Assembly: GCA_021772595.1 (NCBI GenBank)
Contig: JAJFLS010000192.1
Coordinates: 1 to 8,227, forward strand
DNA: 8,227 nt
Direction of reading: 5' to 3'
Source: Opitutales bacterium
GTDB lineage: Bacteria > Verrucomicrobiota > Verrucomicrobiia > Opitutales > Opitutaceae
The position numbers and the translations under genes are program-made. The notes under the pieces are model-generated. The model saw only the letters and a program-made list of their open reading frames with translations. It ran no database searches and was not told the DNA's origin. Positions 1-6,790 of this stretch are shown here, piece after piece. Position 1 is the first letter of the stretch; each line of letters opens with the position of its first letter.

Positions 1-2407
1 CCCGCGACACTGATACAATCGCCTGACTAGCAAGAATCTCTCTCGGAGTGGGTTCCTCGGCAAACAGTTTAGCGAAATTCGTCGAACCGAATCCAAAGGC
101 TCCTAACTTCGTTCGATTCACCTCATTCACCGTGAAATAGACCGGAGTCCATTCATCGAAAAGGCTGTATTGAACTTCCAACTGCATCGTTTCACGCACG
201 CCGTCGATCGCCAAAAAAACCGATCTCTGATCTTCCGACAGCAGTATCGAGTGAACGAACCACTCGTCCGCTCCGGGCGATCCATCCGCCTTGAATTGAG
301 CCGAACCGTAATCCTCGGTTCGAACGTATTCCCAACTGCTCGCCTGATAATTCGCAGGATCCAGTGCCCGTTTCGGATCGAGTTCCCTTGGAAAAGTCAA
401 ACGCACTCCATCACGCATGACTTCAACGCTCGCCGGAGCTTCATCCCATTCGTCAATCACTCTCAAACGGCACAATCCTTCCACGCGTTTCGCGATCGAA
501 TCCCAAATTTGAAACCCCACGAAATAGGGACGCCCATCGCTTGGATTCATCGCTCCTTTCAACAACGGCGTCTCGAATTCGACGGGAAGTGGCGTACCCG
601 CCGTTTGAACCAAGCGTTTCGTATCCGGAGCATAGATCCGAAAGAGACCCGGCTTCTTGTACTCGATATAGAGAATCGAATCGGTCAAGGCCCCCATGCG
701 CGGATCGGTCGCCCATACCTGAGCGATGCCCGATTGAGCCACGCGATGCGGAATCCACAACGCCGGAGATTGGATTTCGGTTTCCTCGGCCGGCGCTCCG
801 GGCGCGTAGCCGAGAAAGCTGTTGGGGCGAACGATGTGAAACGGCGTCGAAGGCACCCAGTTGCCTTGCTGGTCGCTGGCCGTAATTAGGTCCTCGGTCG
901 GGTGAGCCGACAGGTAACCATTGCGCATTCCGAAGGCGAAGTAGTCTACCTGCTTTCCATCAGCCGAAACGGAAAGAGCACGTCCGCTATGCGGCGAAGC
1001 CACCGTATTCTGCTGCCCCCCCTTGGAGATCACGAAACTGTCGTCAGGCCTGAGAACCAAGCTCATCGGATAGTCCCGCGTATCCGCGCTCTGGGTAAAG
1101 CGATTGCAGAACATTTCGTAGAAATCCGTTTCGCCATCCGCGTTTCGATCCACTAGGCGCGTTATGCCCAATCGACTGAACACAAACACCTCGTCGCCTC
1201 GAATACGCACAGATTGCGGTTCATTAAACCCAGCCGCGACACGACGCCAAGCCACCGAATCATCCGCTGTTCCAAATCCGCTAACCCGGTAAACATCCCC
1301 ATCGAAGGTCAGGACAATCGCATCTCCATTCGAAAAGAAATCGATCGCGAACGGACGGATACGCCGCTCCCAAGGATTTGGATACGGAATAACGGCTTCA
1401 TCAACTGCATACGCTCCTTGAGCGTCCCCCCATTCGATACTCGATAGAGCGGGTTCTGGCCAATGGCTCGCCGTTTTCTTCAGAACACCCAGAGTATCGA
1501 CCTCGCCGATCGATTCCCTCTTCAACCGAACCACGTTCTCATCGAACGCATAATCGAGCTTTAGAGCATTCAAGCCTTCGAATTCGTGCACCGCATATCG
1601 ATCATCCAACAGAGATAAGCCCTCATCCCAAGAATCCGACCGCCGTCCCTTCACTCCGAGATCGTGGGCAACCAAACCGACCTCCCCCTCGACTCCATGA
1701 AGTCTAATCGAACGCGTTACGACAATGCGTCCATCGACCTGCCGAGCCTCGAACCGCTCCCGGACTTCGCCGCCAAACAAACGGTAACGCAATTCCGCAG
1801 CATCGCCTAGATCCTCCATCCCTATCCACTCGCCGACCGACGGCTCCAAAGGACCCCTTCCCAGTTCGCGCTCGTCGACCCATTTCGGACGGGGGTCGTC
1901 GAAATGGTATTCGCCCGGACGCTGCCAGCCCGGATACAACCCGGTGGCGAAAGCTATCTTCCCAATCGGTTTAGGCAGATCCTTTTGCCCTCCACCCATT
2001 TTCTTCAAAGGCACATCGTAGGAAAGCATCGCCAATCCTCGAGGCGTAATAAAGCCACCCTTCCAAATTCCCGCAACGCGTAGCAGTTCCGTATCGAAAC
2101 AGACGAAAACGTCATTGCCCAAGGGTAGAATCACTCCACGCGGAACCAGATTGTCATTTGTTCCGCGAGGAGCCAAATCACGCATATCCACCGTGGCTTC
2201 CAAAAACGGAAAGCGAGTATCCAAAAATTCCTTATATATCGGCTTCCCGTCTCGCACGACATAGGGCGGAATCGCCGAAGCGGATCCCGCGACCAACAAT
2301 ATCATAAAAATGGTAGCGGGCGATCTCCGAGCGGCCACAACTCCAGCTACGGCGGCCGCCCGAAGGTCGGCCGCTACTTGCGATAAATTGCCTTCTCTCT
2401 TTCTCAT
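1..2407 (-). CDS. Large exported protein, DUF6797 / PVC-type membrane-bound dehydrogenase-like (partial, 3' end off window)
   Basis: Reading the minus strand from ATG at 2407 gives 802 codons with no stop before the window edge, so the C-terminus is missing. The leader (about residues 1-45) ends in a hydrophobic segment and an ASA-like cleavage site before IPPYV. Residues ~47-310 resemble the N-terminal DUF6797 region of large verrucomicrobial and planctomycetal secreted proteins. Residues ~350-600 look like beta-propeller blades, with an acidic loop DRNADGETD (420-428) resembling a calcium site and a KGGQ...HSG segment (462-474). Residues ~650-745 match the DPANY/W-Y/YGS segment that I recall preceding the heme domain in PVC dehydrogenase-like proteins. 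No CxxCH occurs in the visible part. The start is supported by an AGGA five bases upstream and by ATGA overlap with the sulfatase stop. Substrate and reaction are unknown; the family call is from memory. Codons 11-32 come from a repeat (see 2313-2377). Confidence 0.8.
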   Translation of the reverse strand, partial: MRKREGNLSQVAADLRAAAVAGVVAARRSPATIFMILLVAGSASAIPPYVVRDGKPIYKEFLDTRFPFLEATVDMRDLAPRGTNDNLVPRGVILPLGNDVFVCFDTELLRVAGIWKGGFITPRGLAMLSYDVPLKKMGGGQKDLPKPIGKIAFATGLYPGWQRPGEYHFDDPRPKWVDERELGRGPLEPSVGEWIGMEDLGDAAELRYRLFGGEVRERFEARQVDGRIVVTRSIRLHGVEGEVGLVAHDLGVKGRRSDSWDEGLSLLDDRYAVHEFEGLNALKLDYAFDENVVRLKRESIGEVDTLGVLKKTASHWPEPALSSIEWGDAQGAYAVDEAVIPYPNPWERRIRPFAIDFFSNGDAIVLTFDGDVYRVSGFGTADDSVAWRRVAAGFNEPQSVRIRGDEVFVFSRLGITRLVDRNADGETDFYEMFCNRFTQSADTRDYPMSLVLRPDDSFVISKGGQQNTVASPHSGRALSVSADGKQVDYFAFGMRNGYLSAHPTEDLITASDQQGNWVPSTPFHIVRPNSFLGYAPGAPAEETEIQSPALWIPHRVAQSGIAQVWATDPRMGALTDSILYIEYKKPGLFRIYAPDTKRLVQTAGTPLPVEFETPLLKGAMNPSDGRPYFVGFQIWDSIAKRVEGLCRLRVIDEWDEAPASVEVMRDGVRLTFPRELDPKRALDPANYQASSWEYVRTEDYGSAQFKADGSPGADEWFVHSILLSEDQRSVFLAIDGVRETMQLEVQYSLFDEWTPVYFTVNEVNRTKLGAFGFGSTNFAKLFAEEPTPREILASQAIVSVSR
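2313..2377. repeat. REP/MITE-like imperfect palindrome inside coding sequence
   Basis: A 65-bp element with terminal inverted repeats. The outer 22 bases at each end (GTAGCGG...) match the reverse complement of the other end at 18 of 22 positions, and the centre is GC-rich with more self-complementarity. It lies wholly inside the minus-strand large gene and encodes about residues 11-32 (VAADLRAAAV...RRSPAT), between a short basic N-terminus (MRKREGNLSQ) and the hydrophobic leader segment (IFMILLVAGSASA). Its amino-acid content (Ala/Arg/Val) is unlike the rest of the protein. The shape fits the short palindromic repeats scattered through many bacterial genomes; whether it is multicopy here cannot be told from one window. 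Confidence 0.6.
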
Positions 2408-2417
2408 CTTGGTCCTG
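2404..2417 (-). promoter_or_regulatory. ATGA stop/start overlap with Shine-Dalgarno, translational coupling
   Basis: The sulfatase stop TGA (2406-2404) and the ATG of the large secreted gene (2407-2405) overlap as ATGA. An AGGA lies five bases before the ATG, inside the last sulfatase codons. This arrangement fixes the large gene's start and suggests the two proteins are made together by coupled translation. Confidence 0.75.
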
Positions 2418-3873
2418 ATCGGTTGATCTTCGACGCCTCATTCGACTCTCCCGGAGTCTCCCCCCTGAAGGAATCGACCACACGCTCTCCAGTCACCCGA
2501 CTGAACTCGTCCACCGAAACCGCCTCCGGCACGCTGTCGCCCGTTTGTTCGCGCCATTGAAACAATAGCGCCGCCAGCTTCTTCTGCTTCGTCGAAAACT
2601 CGGGATTGCCTGCCAAATTGTTTAACTGATGCGGATCCTTCCCCGCATTGTAGAGCTCGATCCTTGGCCGAGGAGCCAAGAAGACATCCTTTTGAGCAGC
2701 GCTTAAAGAACCTGCTTTCTCCGCTTCGAGCAATTGACGATGGGAAACCGAACGCACCGAATCCGCCGGTCCTTGCCAAGCCGTTTCCGGTCGATCGTTT
2801 TCCAAATAAATAAACCCATCCGCCCGAACGCTGCGCCCCAGAGCTTCATAGTCGTGCCAGTTGTGCTCCGAAAAAGCGACCCTGCGCGGCGAATCAGATT
2901 TGTCCTTGAAAATTGGTGACAAGCTAATTCCCTGAAACGTCGACCCAGCCTTTCCTCCTGCCGCTTCAATGATCGTCGGAGCGAGATCGATGACGCTAGC
3001 CAAGCTCGCCGTCGTCCCGGCCGAACGGATACCCTCCGGCCAATGGGCGACCAAAGCCGTTTTCATACCCGAATCGTGCAAGCGCGTTTTAGCTCGCGGA
3101 AACGGACGCCCGTTATCCGCCAGCACGAAGATCAGCGTATTCTCTAGCTCGTCCTGCTCCTTTAACTCCTCCACGACTTGACCGATGAAATAATCGAATC
3201 GCCTGATCTCGTTGTAATACGAAGCCAGATCATCCCGCGTCTCAGGCGTATCCAAAAGAAAGGGAGGCACCACCACATCCTCAGGACGCGTTTTCGGACC
3301 GTAGACTTCGGGCTTCCAATCCTTGTCCCCATCCCAAGCGCGGTGAGCATCGTAGGAGGCGAACCAGAAAAAGAACGGCTTATCTTTAGGCCGGTCACGA
3401 GTGAGCGCCTGCCAGTTCGCTTCGCCGCCGCGATTATCCTCAGAACGGCCGGTGTCAACGTGATCGAACGGAGGCGTCTCTCGCGGATGGACACGCTTCA
3501 TGTGATTCTTGCCCGACAATGCCGTGTAGTAGCCCTGTTCCCGCAAAATCTCCGGCAACCACGGCAAGTGATCTGCGATCGGTAAATGAAGTTCGGCCGC
3601 CTTCCCATTATTGTGAGGATACCGTCCCGTCACGATGCTCGCTCGGCTCGGGCTACAACTACTCGCCGTGAGATAGGCGTTCGTAAACCGGAGACCAGTT
3701 TCCGCAAGAGCATCAATATTCGGCGTCCGCACGCCCTCATTTCCGTAGCAGCCAAAATCGTTCCAGCTAACATCATCCGCGATGAAAAGAATCACATTTG
3801 GCGATTTTCCCGAAGAAACGCTCGAAGCGACAACTACGCCCAATAAGGATAGAAGAAAAGAAGCAGCCTTCAT
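2404..3873 (-). CDS. S1-family sulfatase, sulfamidase (S1_8)-like, exported
   Basis: Predicted extracytoplasmic sulfatase of 489 residues removing sulfate from a sulfated sugar. From ATG at 3873 there is a signal peptide (~1-21), then PNVILFIADD with metal-binding D33-D34. The formylglycine motif C73-S-P-S-R77 is the cysteine type, needing a maturase encoded elsewhere. Also seen are G-K122-N-H124, the D175-x-H177 region, and D253-N-G-R-P-F-P followed by H-D-S-G-M-K. The run SSCSPSRAS, the W-x-P...DV-VP-F...DTP segment and DNG-PFPR-KT resemble human heparan N-sulfatase, so an N- or O-sulfated aminosugar substrate is plausible but unproven. An in-frame TTG six bases upstream (3879) is a weaker start; neither start has a clear Shine-Dalgarno sequence. 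The gene is first in an operon, and its TGA overlaps the ATG of the large secreted gene downstream. All catalytic positions looked for are intact. Confidence 0.9.
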   Translation of the reverse strand: MKAASFLLSLLGVVVASSVSSGKSPNVILFIADDVSWNDFGCYGNEGVRTPNIDALAETGLRFTNAYLTASSCSPSRASIVTGRYPHNNGKAAELHLPIADHLPWLPEILREQGYYTALSGKNHMKRVHPRETPPFDHVDTGRSEDNRGGEANWQALTRDRPKDKPFFFWFASYDAHRAWDGDKDWKPEVYGPKTRPEDVVVPPFLLDTPETRDDLASYYNEIRRFDYFIGQVVEELKEQDELENTLIFVLADNGRPFPRAKTRLHDSGMKTALVAHWPEGIRSAGTTASLASVIDLAPTIIEAAGGKAGSTFQGISLSPIFKDKSDSPRRVAFSEHNWHDYEALGRSVRADGFIYLENDRPETAWQGPADSVRSVSHRQLLEAEKAGSLSAAQKDVFLAPRPRIELYNAGKDPHQLNNLAGNPEFSTKQKKLAALLFQWREQTGDSVPEAVSVDEFSRVTGERVVDSFRGETPGESNEASKINRSGPR

Positions 3874-4059
3874 ACGCAACGAAGCAAACCCAGAGGCCCC
3901 TTCCCTGCAACTCTCAACTTCTGGATTCCACCGAGATCAACCGATTGTAGGAGCCTGCAAGCAGGCTCCTACAATCGGCGTACGGGTTACGGTCCCGCAT
4001 GTAGGACCGCCCTACATTGACTTATTAATCAGACTCTTAGAGCCTCTGGACTAATACCG
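3874..4059. promoter_or_regulatory. Divergent promoter region between sulfatase and cytochrome genes
   Basis: These 186 bases separate two divergent starts, so both promoters should lie here. I could not define convincing -35/-10 pairs. A TTGACT at 4017-4022 on the plus strand has no good -10 at 16-18 bases. The space is largely taken up by a palindromic element (3941-4016), leaving about 67 bases before the sulfatase start and 43 before the cytochrome start. Confidence 0.5.
3941..4016. repeat. REP-like element: perfect 18-bp inverted repeat plus second hairpin
   Basis: Arms 3941-3958 and 3961-3978 are perfect reverse complements of 18 bp, separated only by AA; the core is GTAGGAGCCTGC. After a linker that includes a weak CGGG/CCCG pairing (3983-3986 with 3994-3997) comes a second hairpin, TGTAGG at 4000-4005 with CCTACA at 4011-4016. 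Both hairpins share the GTAGG/CCTAC edge, as in paired REP sequences. GTAGGAGC-type palindromes are a known form of bacterial extragenic repeat in other phyla. It sits between divergent genes rather than after convergent ones, so it could affect either promoter. It is not followed by a T-run and so is a poor terminator. Confidence 0.7.
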
Positions 4060-4725
4060 ATGCGCCACATCCCTCGAGACCACGATTCAATCAAAGCCCC
4101 CTCCTGGCTTCTTCTGGTTTCCGCGTCTTTCGCTCTCACGGCCTGTTCGCCGGACAAGTCACTATATCCCGAAGAACGAGCGCTCGCCAAAACGGCTTTC
4201 GAATCGTGCTTGATTTGCCATAGCACTAAGGAAATGCAGCGCGGACCAATCATCGACGGCCTTCCCGCTTGGTACAGCCGAAACCAGCTATCGATGTTTC
4301 TCTCAGGAGTCCGAGGCCAGAATCCCGACAACCGGTCCGAGTTTCTCATGGGATCCACTCGGGATCGATATGCGGGCCAAGCAATCATCGATCTTCTCGC
4401 CCGCTACATCGAGGAACTTCCCGCCAAGCCCTATCATCCGCTTGTGAGAGGCGATGCCGAGAAAGGAAAGACCCACTACCAATCCTGCATTCCATGCCAC
4501 GGAGCCAAAGGTGAAGGAGTCGAAACCCTGAACTCCCCCCCACTCGACATCCAAGAGGACTGGTACCTGCTCGATCAACTCCGAAAATTCGCGTCCAGAA
4601 AACGCGGATACCATTTCGAAGATATTTACGGCATGCAGATGGCGTACACCGTGAATGCCTTGAGCGATCAAGATCTGAAAGACGTCATCGTCTACATTCA
4701 AACCTTCGCGAATGTCGAAAAATAG
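4060..4725 (+). CDS. Diheme c-type cytochrome lipoprotein (cytochrome c4-like)
   Basis: Predicted membrane-anchored electron carrier of 221 residues. The leader has a hydrophobic core (SWLLLVSASFA, ~15-25) ending in lipobox L-T-A-C29, so the mature protein should be lipid-anchored outside the inner membrane. Two cytochrome c domains follow: heme site one is C50-L-I-C53-H54 with likely axial Met97 (FLMGST), and heme site two is C143-I-P-C146-H147 with Met192 or Met194 (GMQMAY). Length and the two-domain plan fit the cytochrome c4 group. It is divergent from the sulfatase/large-protein operon, so it may be a redox partner for an extracytoplasmic dehydrogenase; that link is inference. The ATG at 4060 is the first start giving a full leader, but its Shine-Dalgarno is weak. 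Convergent with the downstream permease gene. Confidence 0.9.
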   Translation: MRHIPRDHDSIKAPSWLLLVSASFALTACSPDKSLYPEERALAKTAFESCLICHSTKEMQRGPIIDGLPAWYSRNQLSMFLSGVRGQNPDNRSEFLMGSTRDRYAGQAIIDLLARYIEELPAKPYHPLVRGDAEKGKTHYQSCIPCHGAKGEGVETLNSPPLDIQEDWYLLDQLRKFASRKRGYHFEDIYGMQMAYTVNALSDQDLKDVIVYIQTFANVEK

Positions 4726-4748
4726 ATCAGGAATGAGTGAGACAACAG

Positions 4749-4890
4749 TCGCTACGCTCCTTCGATCCCCGCATCGCGGTGCAAAGATCCTCGCCTTGCG
4801 AAGCAATGATTCGAAACCCCTTTTCGCAATTCGAATCCTAGCTCATGCAGCGCATGAGATCATTGCCCCGACTCGTCGGGGATCTAGCGA
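4749..4890. other. Nested inverted-repeat (structured) intergenic element
   Basis: In the convergent gap between cytochrome and permease genes, several perfect inverted pairs nest: TCGCTA (4749-4754) with TAGCGA (4885-4890); GATCCCCG (4764-4771) with CGGGGATC (4877-4884); GCAATGAT (4803-4810) with ATCATTGC (4859-4866); and inside them GATTCGAA (4808-4815) with TTCGAATC (4830-4837), and CTCATGC (4842-4848) with GCATGAG (4852-4858). A local hairpin CCCCGAC/GTCGGGG (4866-4881) competes with the outer GATCCCCG stem. No coding potential was found. It may be a bidirectional terminator, a palindromic repeat, or a structured RNA; the absence of a T-run argues against a classical intrinsic terminator. 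Confidence 0.5.
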
Positions 4891-4903
4891 AGCGTTGTCC
4901 TAA

Positions 4904-4946
4904 GATTCTCAACGTAGCTACTTCGAGACCTCGAAGTGGATTCTCA
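4904..4946. repeat. 8-bp direct repeat flanking a perfect 8-bp hairpin
   Basis: GATTCTCA occurs at 4904-4911 and 4939-4946. Between the copies is ACTTCGAG (4920-4927), AC, CTCGAAGT (4930-4937), a perfect stem. It lies just after the permease stop codon on the minus strand and could serve as its transcript-end hairpin. The direct repeats might be a target duplication around a tiny insert, or chance. Confidence 0.4.
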
Positions 4947-4950
4947 CCAA

Positions 4951-5775
4951 CTACGACGCAACAAACTCCTGAAGGGCCGATTTCAACCGTGGATAAGCGA
5001 ACGCGAATACAATGATCAGCGGCGCCATTCCGATCGCCGAACCCGCCAACAGCACTGCCTGTGGAGAATTGAGACTACTGCCGAACAACGCTGCTAAGCT
5101 CAAGGGCAATGTCCTAACGCCATCGCTATGCAATATCAGCAATGGAATTACGTGCGCGTGCCAGGCGAGGACGAAATGGGCGAACCCGAAGGCGATCAAA
5201 AATGGTTTCACCAAAGGCAGGATCGTCAAAAAGATCCGCCCTTCCGAAGCTCCTTCAATACGGGCCGCATCCAGTAGTTCGACTGGAATTTGTCGAAACA
5301 CGCGTGTGAAAAACAACAGTCCTAGACCGCTCACTAATCCAGGCAGAACAACGCCCAGCGGATTATCGAACAGGCCAAGCGTGTTCACCCATGTAAACAA
5401 GGGCAGCGCCATCATTTGAGCTGGAATAAGCACAACCAGTAAACCCAAACCGAGCAGCGGCATCCGCGCTCGAAAGCGATAGACGCCCAACACGAACCCC
5501 GCCATCGCCGCCAAAGCGGTTGCGCCAATCCCTTGAGCGAGCGAAACGAAAATCGAATTCGCCAAACTCCTGCCGAAATCGAAATACTCGCCGCTAAACA
5601 AAATACCGTAGTAACGGCCGGACCAATTCTCAGGCCAGAAAACGCGTGTATTGAAAATCTCGTTATTCGCCTTGAAACTGCCGAGCAACATCCAGAAAAG
5701 CGGATACAGAAAAACGACCGCGACTAGGAGCATTAGCACGCTGGCGACAGTCCGATTTATCGTACGGCGATTCAC
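4951..5775 (-). CDS. Carbohydrate ABC transporter permease, MalG/CUT1-like
   Basis: Inner-membrane subunit (274 residues) of a CUT1 sugar importer. It begins with a cytoplasmic basic end (NRRTINR) and first membrane segment (~9-31), followed by about five more hydrophobic segments. The EAA loop that contacts the ATPase is visible at ~166-188 (ELLDAARIEGASEGRIFL, then LP). The GTG start at 5775 is chosen because it overlaps the upstream permease stop as GTGA and has GGAAGG about ten bases before it; a longer in-frame reading to 5841 would overlap the upstream gene by 70 bases and add a non-membrane tail. Two details differ from usual MalG proteins: the WND-like motif after the EAA loop reads AWHAH, and the C-terminus ends EFVAS rather than the common G-A-x-KG tail. 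Last gene of the importer operon. Confidence 0.9.
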   Translation of the reverse strand: MNRRTINRTVASVLMLLVAVVFLYPLFWMLLGSFKANNEIFNTRVFWPENWSGRYYGILFSGEYFDFGRSLANSIFVSLAQGIGATALAAMAGFVLGVYRFRARMPLLGLGLLVVLIPAQMMALPLFTWVNTLGLFDNPLGVVLPGLVSGLGLLFFTRVFRQIPVELLDAARIEGASEGRIFLTILPLVKPFLIAFGFAHFVLAWHAHVIPLLILHSDGVRTLPLSLAALFGSSLNSPQAVLLAGSAIGMAPLIIVFAFAYPRLKSALQEFVAS

Positions 5776-6674
5776 GATTGGCCCGCCTTCCAAAAATAGC
5801 GCGGCGACAGCGCGATCAGAAAAAGCATGCCCGCCAGCCAAGGAACGATCGAAAGACTAACCGCCGCGCCCGACCCGAAACCTCCGCCCACAAATGCCCG
5901 TTGATAAGCATAGGAGACCAGCAGCAGACCCGCATCGTTCGTGCCACCCGACCCGCCGAACAAGACGTAGGATCCCGCGAATTGAGCGAAGCAATCGACG
6001 ACGAGATAGATCAGGCAGAACAGCAGCGTCGGCGCGATCAGCGGCAGAGTGATTTTGGAAAAGCGTTGCCAAGCATTCGCCCCATCAATCTCCGCAGCAT
6101 CGAGCACGTCACGCGGCCTGGCATTTAACGCGCAGAGCAAGAAAAAGCTCATGAATCCCGTCCAACGCCAAACTGCCTGGATCACGATCCCAGACAAAAT
6201 GAAATCCGGATCGGCAAGCCAATTCACCGTTTCGAAGCCAAGAGGCTGGATTAGCCATCGATTCAAAAGTCCCTCCTGTCCGTGAAAAACGAGCAGAAAC
6301 AAAAGCGCCAACACCGTTGGCGGGCAAAGCCCTGGCACCATTAAAGCGAAGGTCAACGGACCGCGAAGCTTTCCCCAGCACCCGCGCAAAGCGTGAGCGA
6401 AAACCAGCGCCAGAGTGATTACACAAGCCACCGTCGATACGGTGAAGACTGACGTATTTAGAACCGCCTTCCAATAGCGTTGGTCCTGAAGCAAGTTCGA
6501 ATAGTGCTTGAAGCCGACGAAATGAGATTCGCCCCAAAGCGTGTCCGACTCCAAACTCAAGCCAACTCCTTGACCGAGCGGCACCGCCCAGAAGATCGCT
6601 AGAAAAAGAAAGAACGGAGCCGCCAAAAACACGCGGCCCCACGGAATATCGAATCTAGCGGTCGGCAGCGACAT
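5772..6674 (-). CDS. Carbohydrate ABC transporter permease, MalF/CUT1-like
   Basis: Inner-membrane subunit (300 residues) pairing with the MalG-like permease. Hydrophobic segments are near residues 14-33, 73-96, 106-131, 158-183, 207-239 and 271-290, the usual six. The EAA loop is at ~190-212 (VLDAAEIDGANAWQRF, then ITLP). No large periplasmic P2-type insertion as in E. coli MalF is present, typical of most CUT1 permeases. The ATG at 6674 starts directly before the basic N-terminal end; GGAAAG lies about 15 bases upstream, rather far. It follows the binding-protein gene by 116 bases that contain a stem-loop, and its stop overlaps the next permease start as GTGA. The transported sugar cannot be read from the sequence. 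Confidence 0.9.
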   Translation of the reverse strand: MSLPTARFDIPWGRVFLAAPFFLFLAIFWAVPLGQGVGLSLESDTLWGESHFVGFKHYSNLLQDQRYWKAVLNTSVFTVSTVACVITLALVFAHALRGCWGKLRGPLTFALMVPGLCPPTVLALLFLLVFHGQEGLLNRWLIQPLGFETVNWLADPDFILSGIVIQAVWRWTGFMSFFLLCALNARPRDVLDAAEIDGANAWQRFSKITLPLIAPTLLFCLIYLVVDCFAQFAGSYVLFGGSGGTNDAGLLLVSYAYQRAFVGGGFGSGAAVSLSIVPWLAGMLFLIALSPRYFWKAGQS

Positions 6675-6716
6675 CGCTATTCGGATTCGCTTTCCGGATT
6701 GATTGCATACTGGCTT

Positions 6717-6737
6717 CGGAATGACGCAGTCATCCCG
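6717..6737 (-). promoter_or_regulatory. Stem-loop between binding-protein and permease genes
   Basis: On the minus-strand transcript, CGGGATGAC pairs with GTCATTCCG around a three-base loop (nine pairs, one G-U). It lies in the 116-base spacer after the binding-protein stop. No T-run follows, so it is more like the mRNA-stabilising or partial-attenuation stem often found after binding-protein genes, allowing more binding protein than permease. Nearby 6746-6756 is an AT-only palindrome. Confidence 0.4.
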
Positions 6738-6790
6738 CTACGAAAATTTTTAAAATGCCATGCAACCGCGTCGTCACATTCTCGATACGT

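Noticed and set aside
170..889. A 239-residue plus-strand open frame opposite the large minus-strand gene
   Set aside because: The minus frame is open for 802 codons with recognisable domains; the plus frame is Arg/Pro/Ser-rich with no motif and is its antisense shadow.
1016..1022. A run of seven C (G on the coding strand) that could cause slippage or a frameshift in the large gene
   Set aside because: The reading frame is continuous through it and gives the expected K-G-G-Q motif, so no frameshift is present. Phase variation cannot be judged from one sequence.
2303..2305. Internal ATG (MILLVAGSASA) as the true start of the large gene, excluding the repeat
   Set aside because: No Shine-Dalgarno precedes it and the leader would lack a basic N-terminus; the upstream ATG has AGGA spacing and ATGA coupling. 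It remains possible if the repeat insertion disrupted the original start.
4017..4022. TTGACT as a -35 box for the cytochrome gene
   Set aside because: The hexamers 16-18 bases downstream (GAGCCT and neighbours) do not resemble a -10 box.
4808..4837. tRNA-like T-loop sequence (TTCGAATC) suggesting a tRNA or att remnant
   Set aside because: No acceptor stem, anticodon stem with a seven-base loop, or CCA end can be assembled around it; the bases are better explained as an inverted repeat arm.
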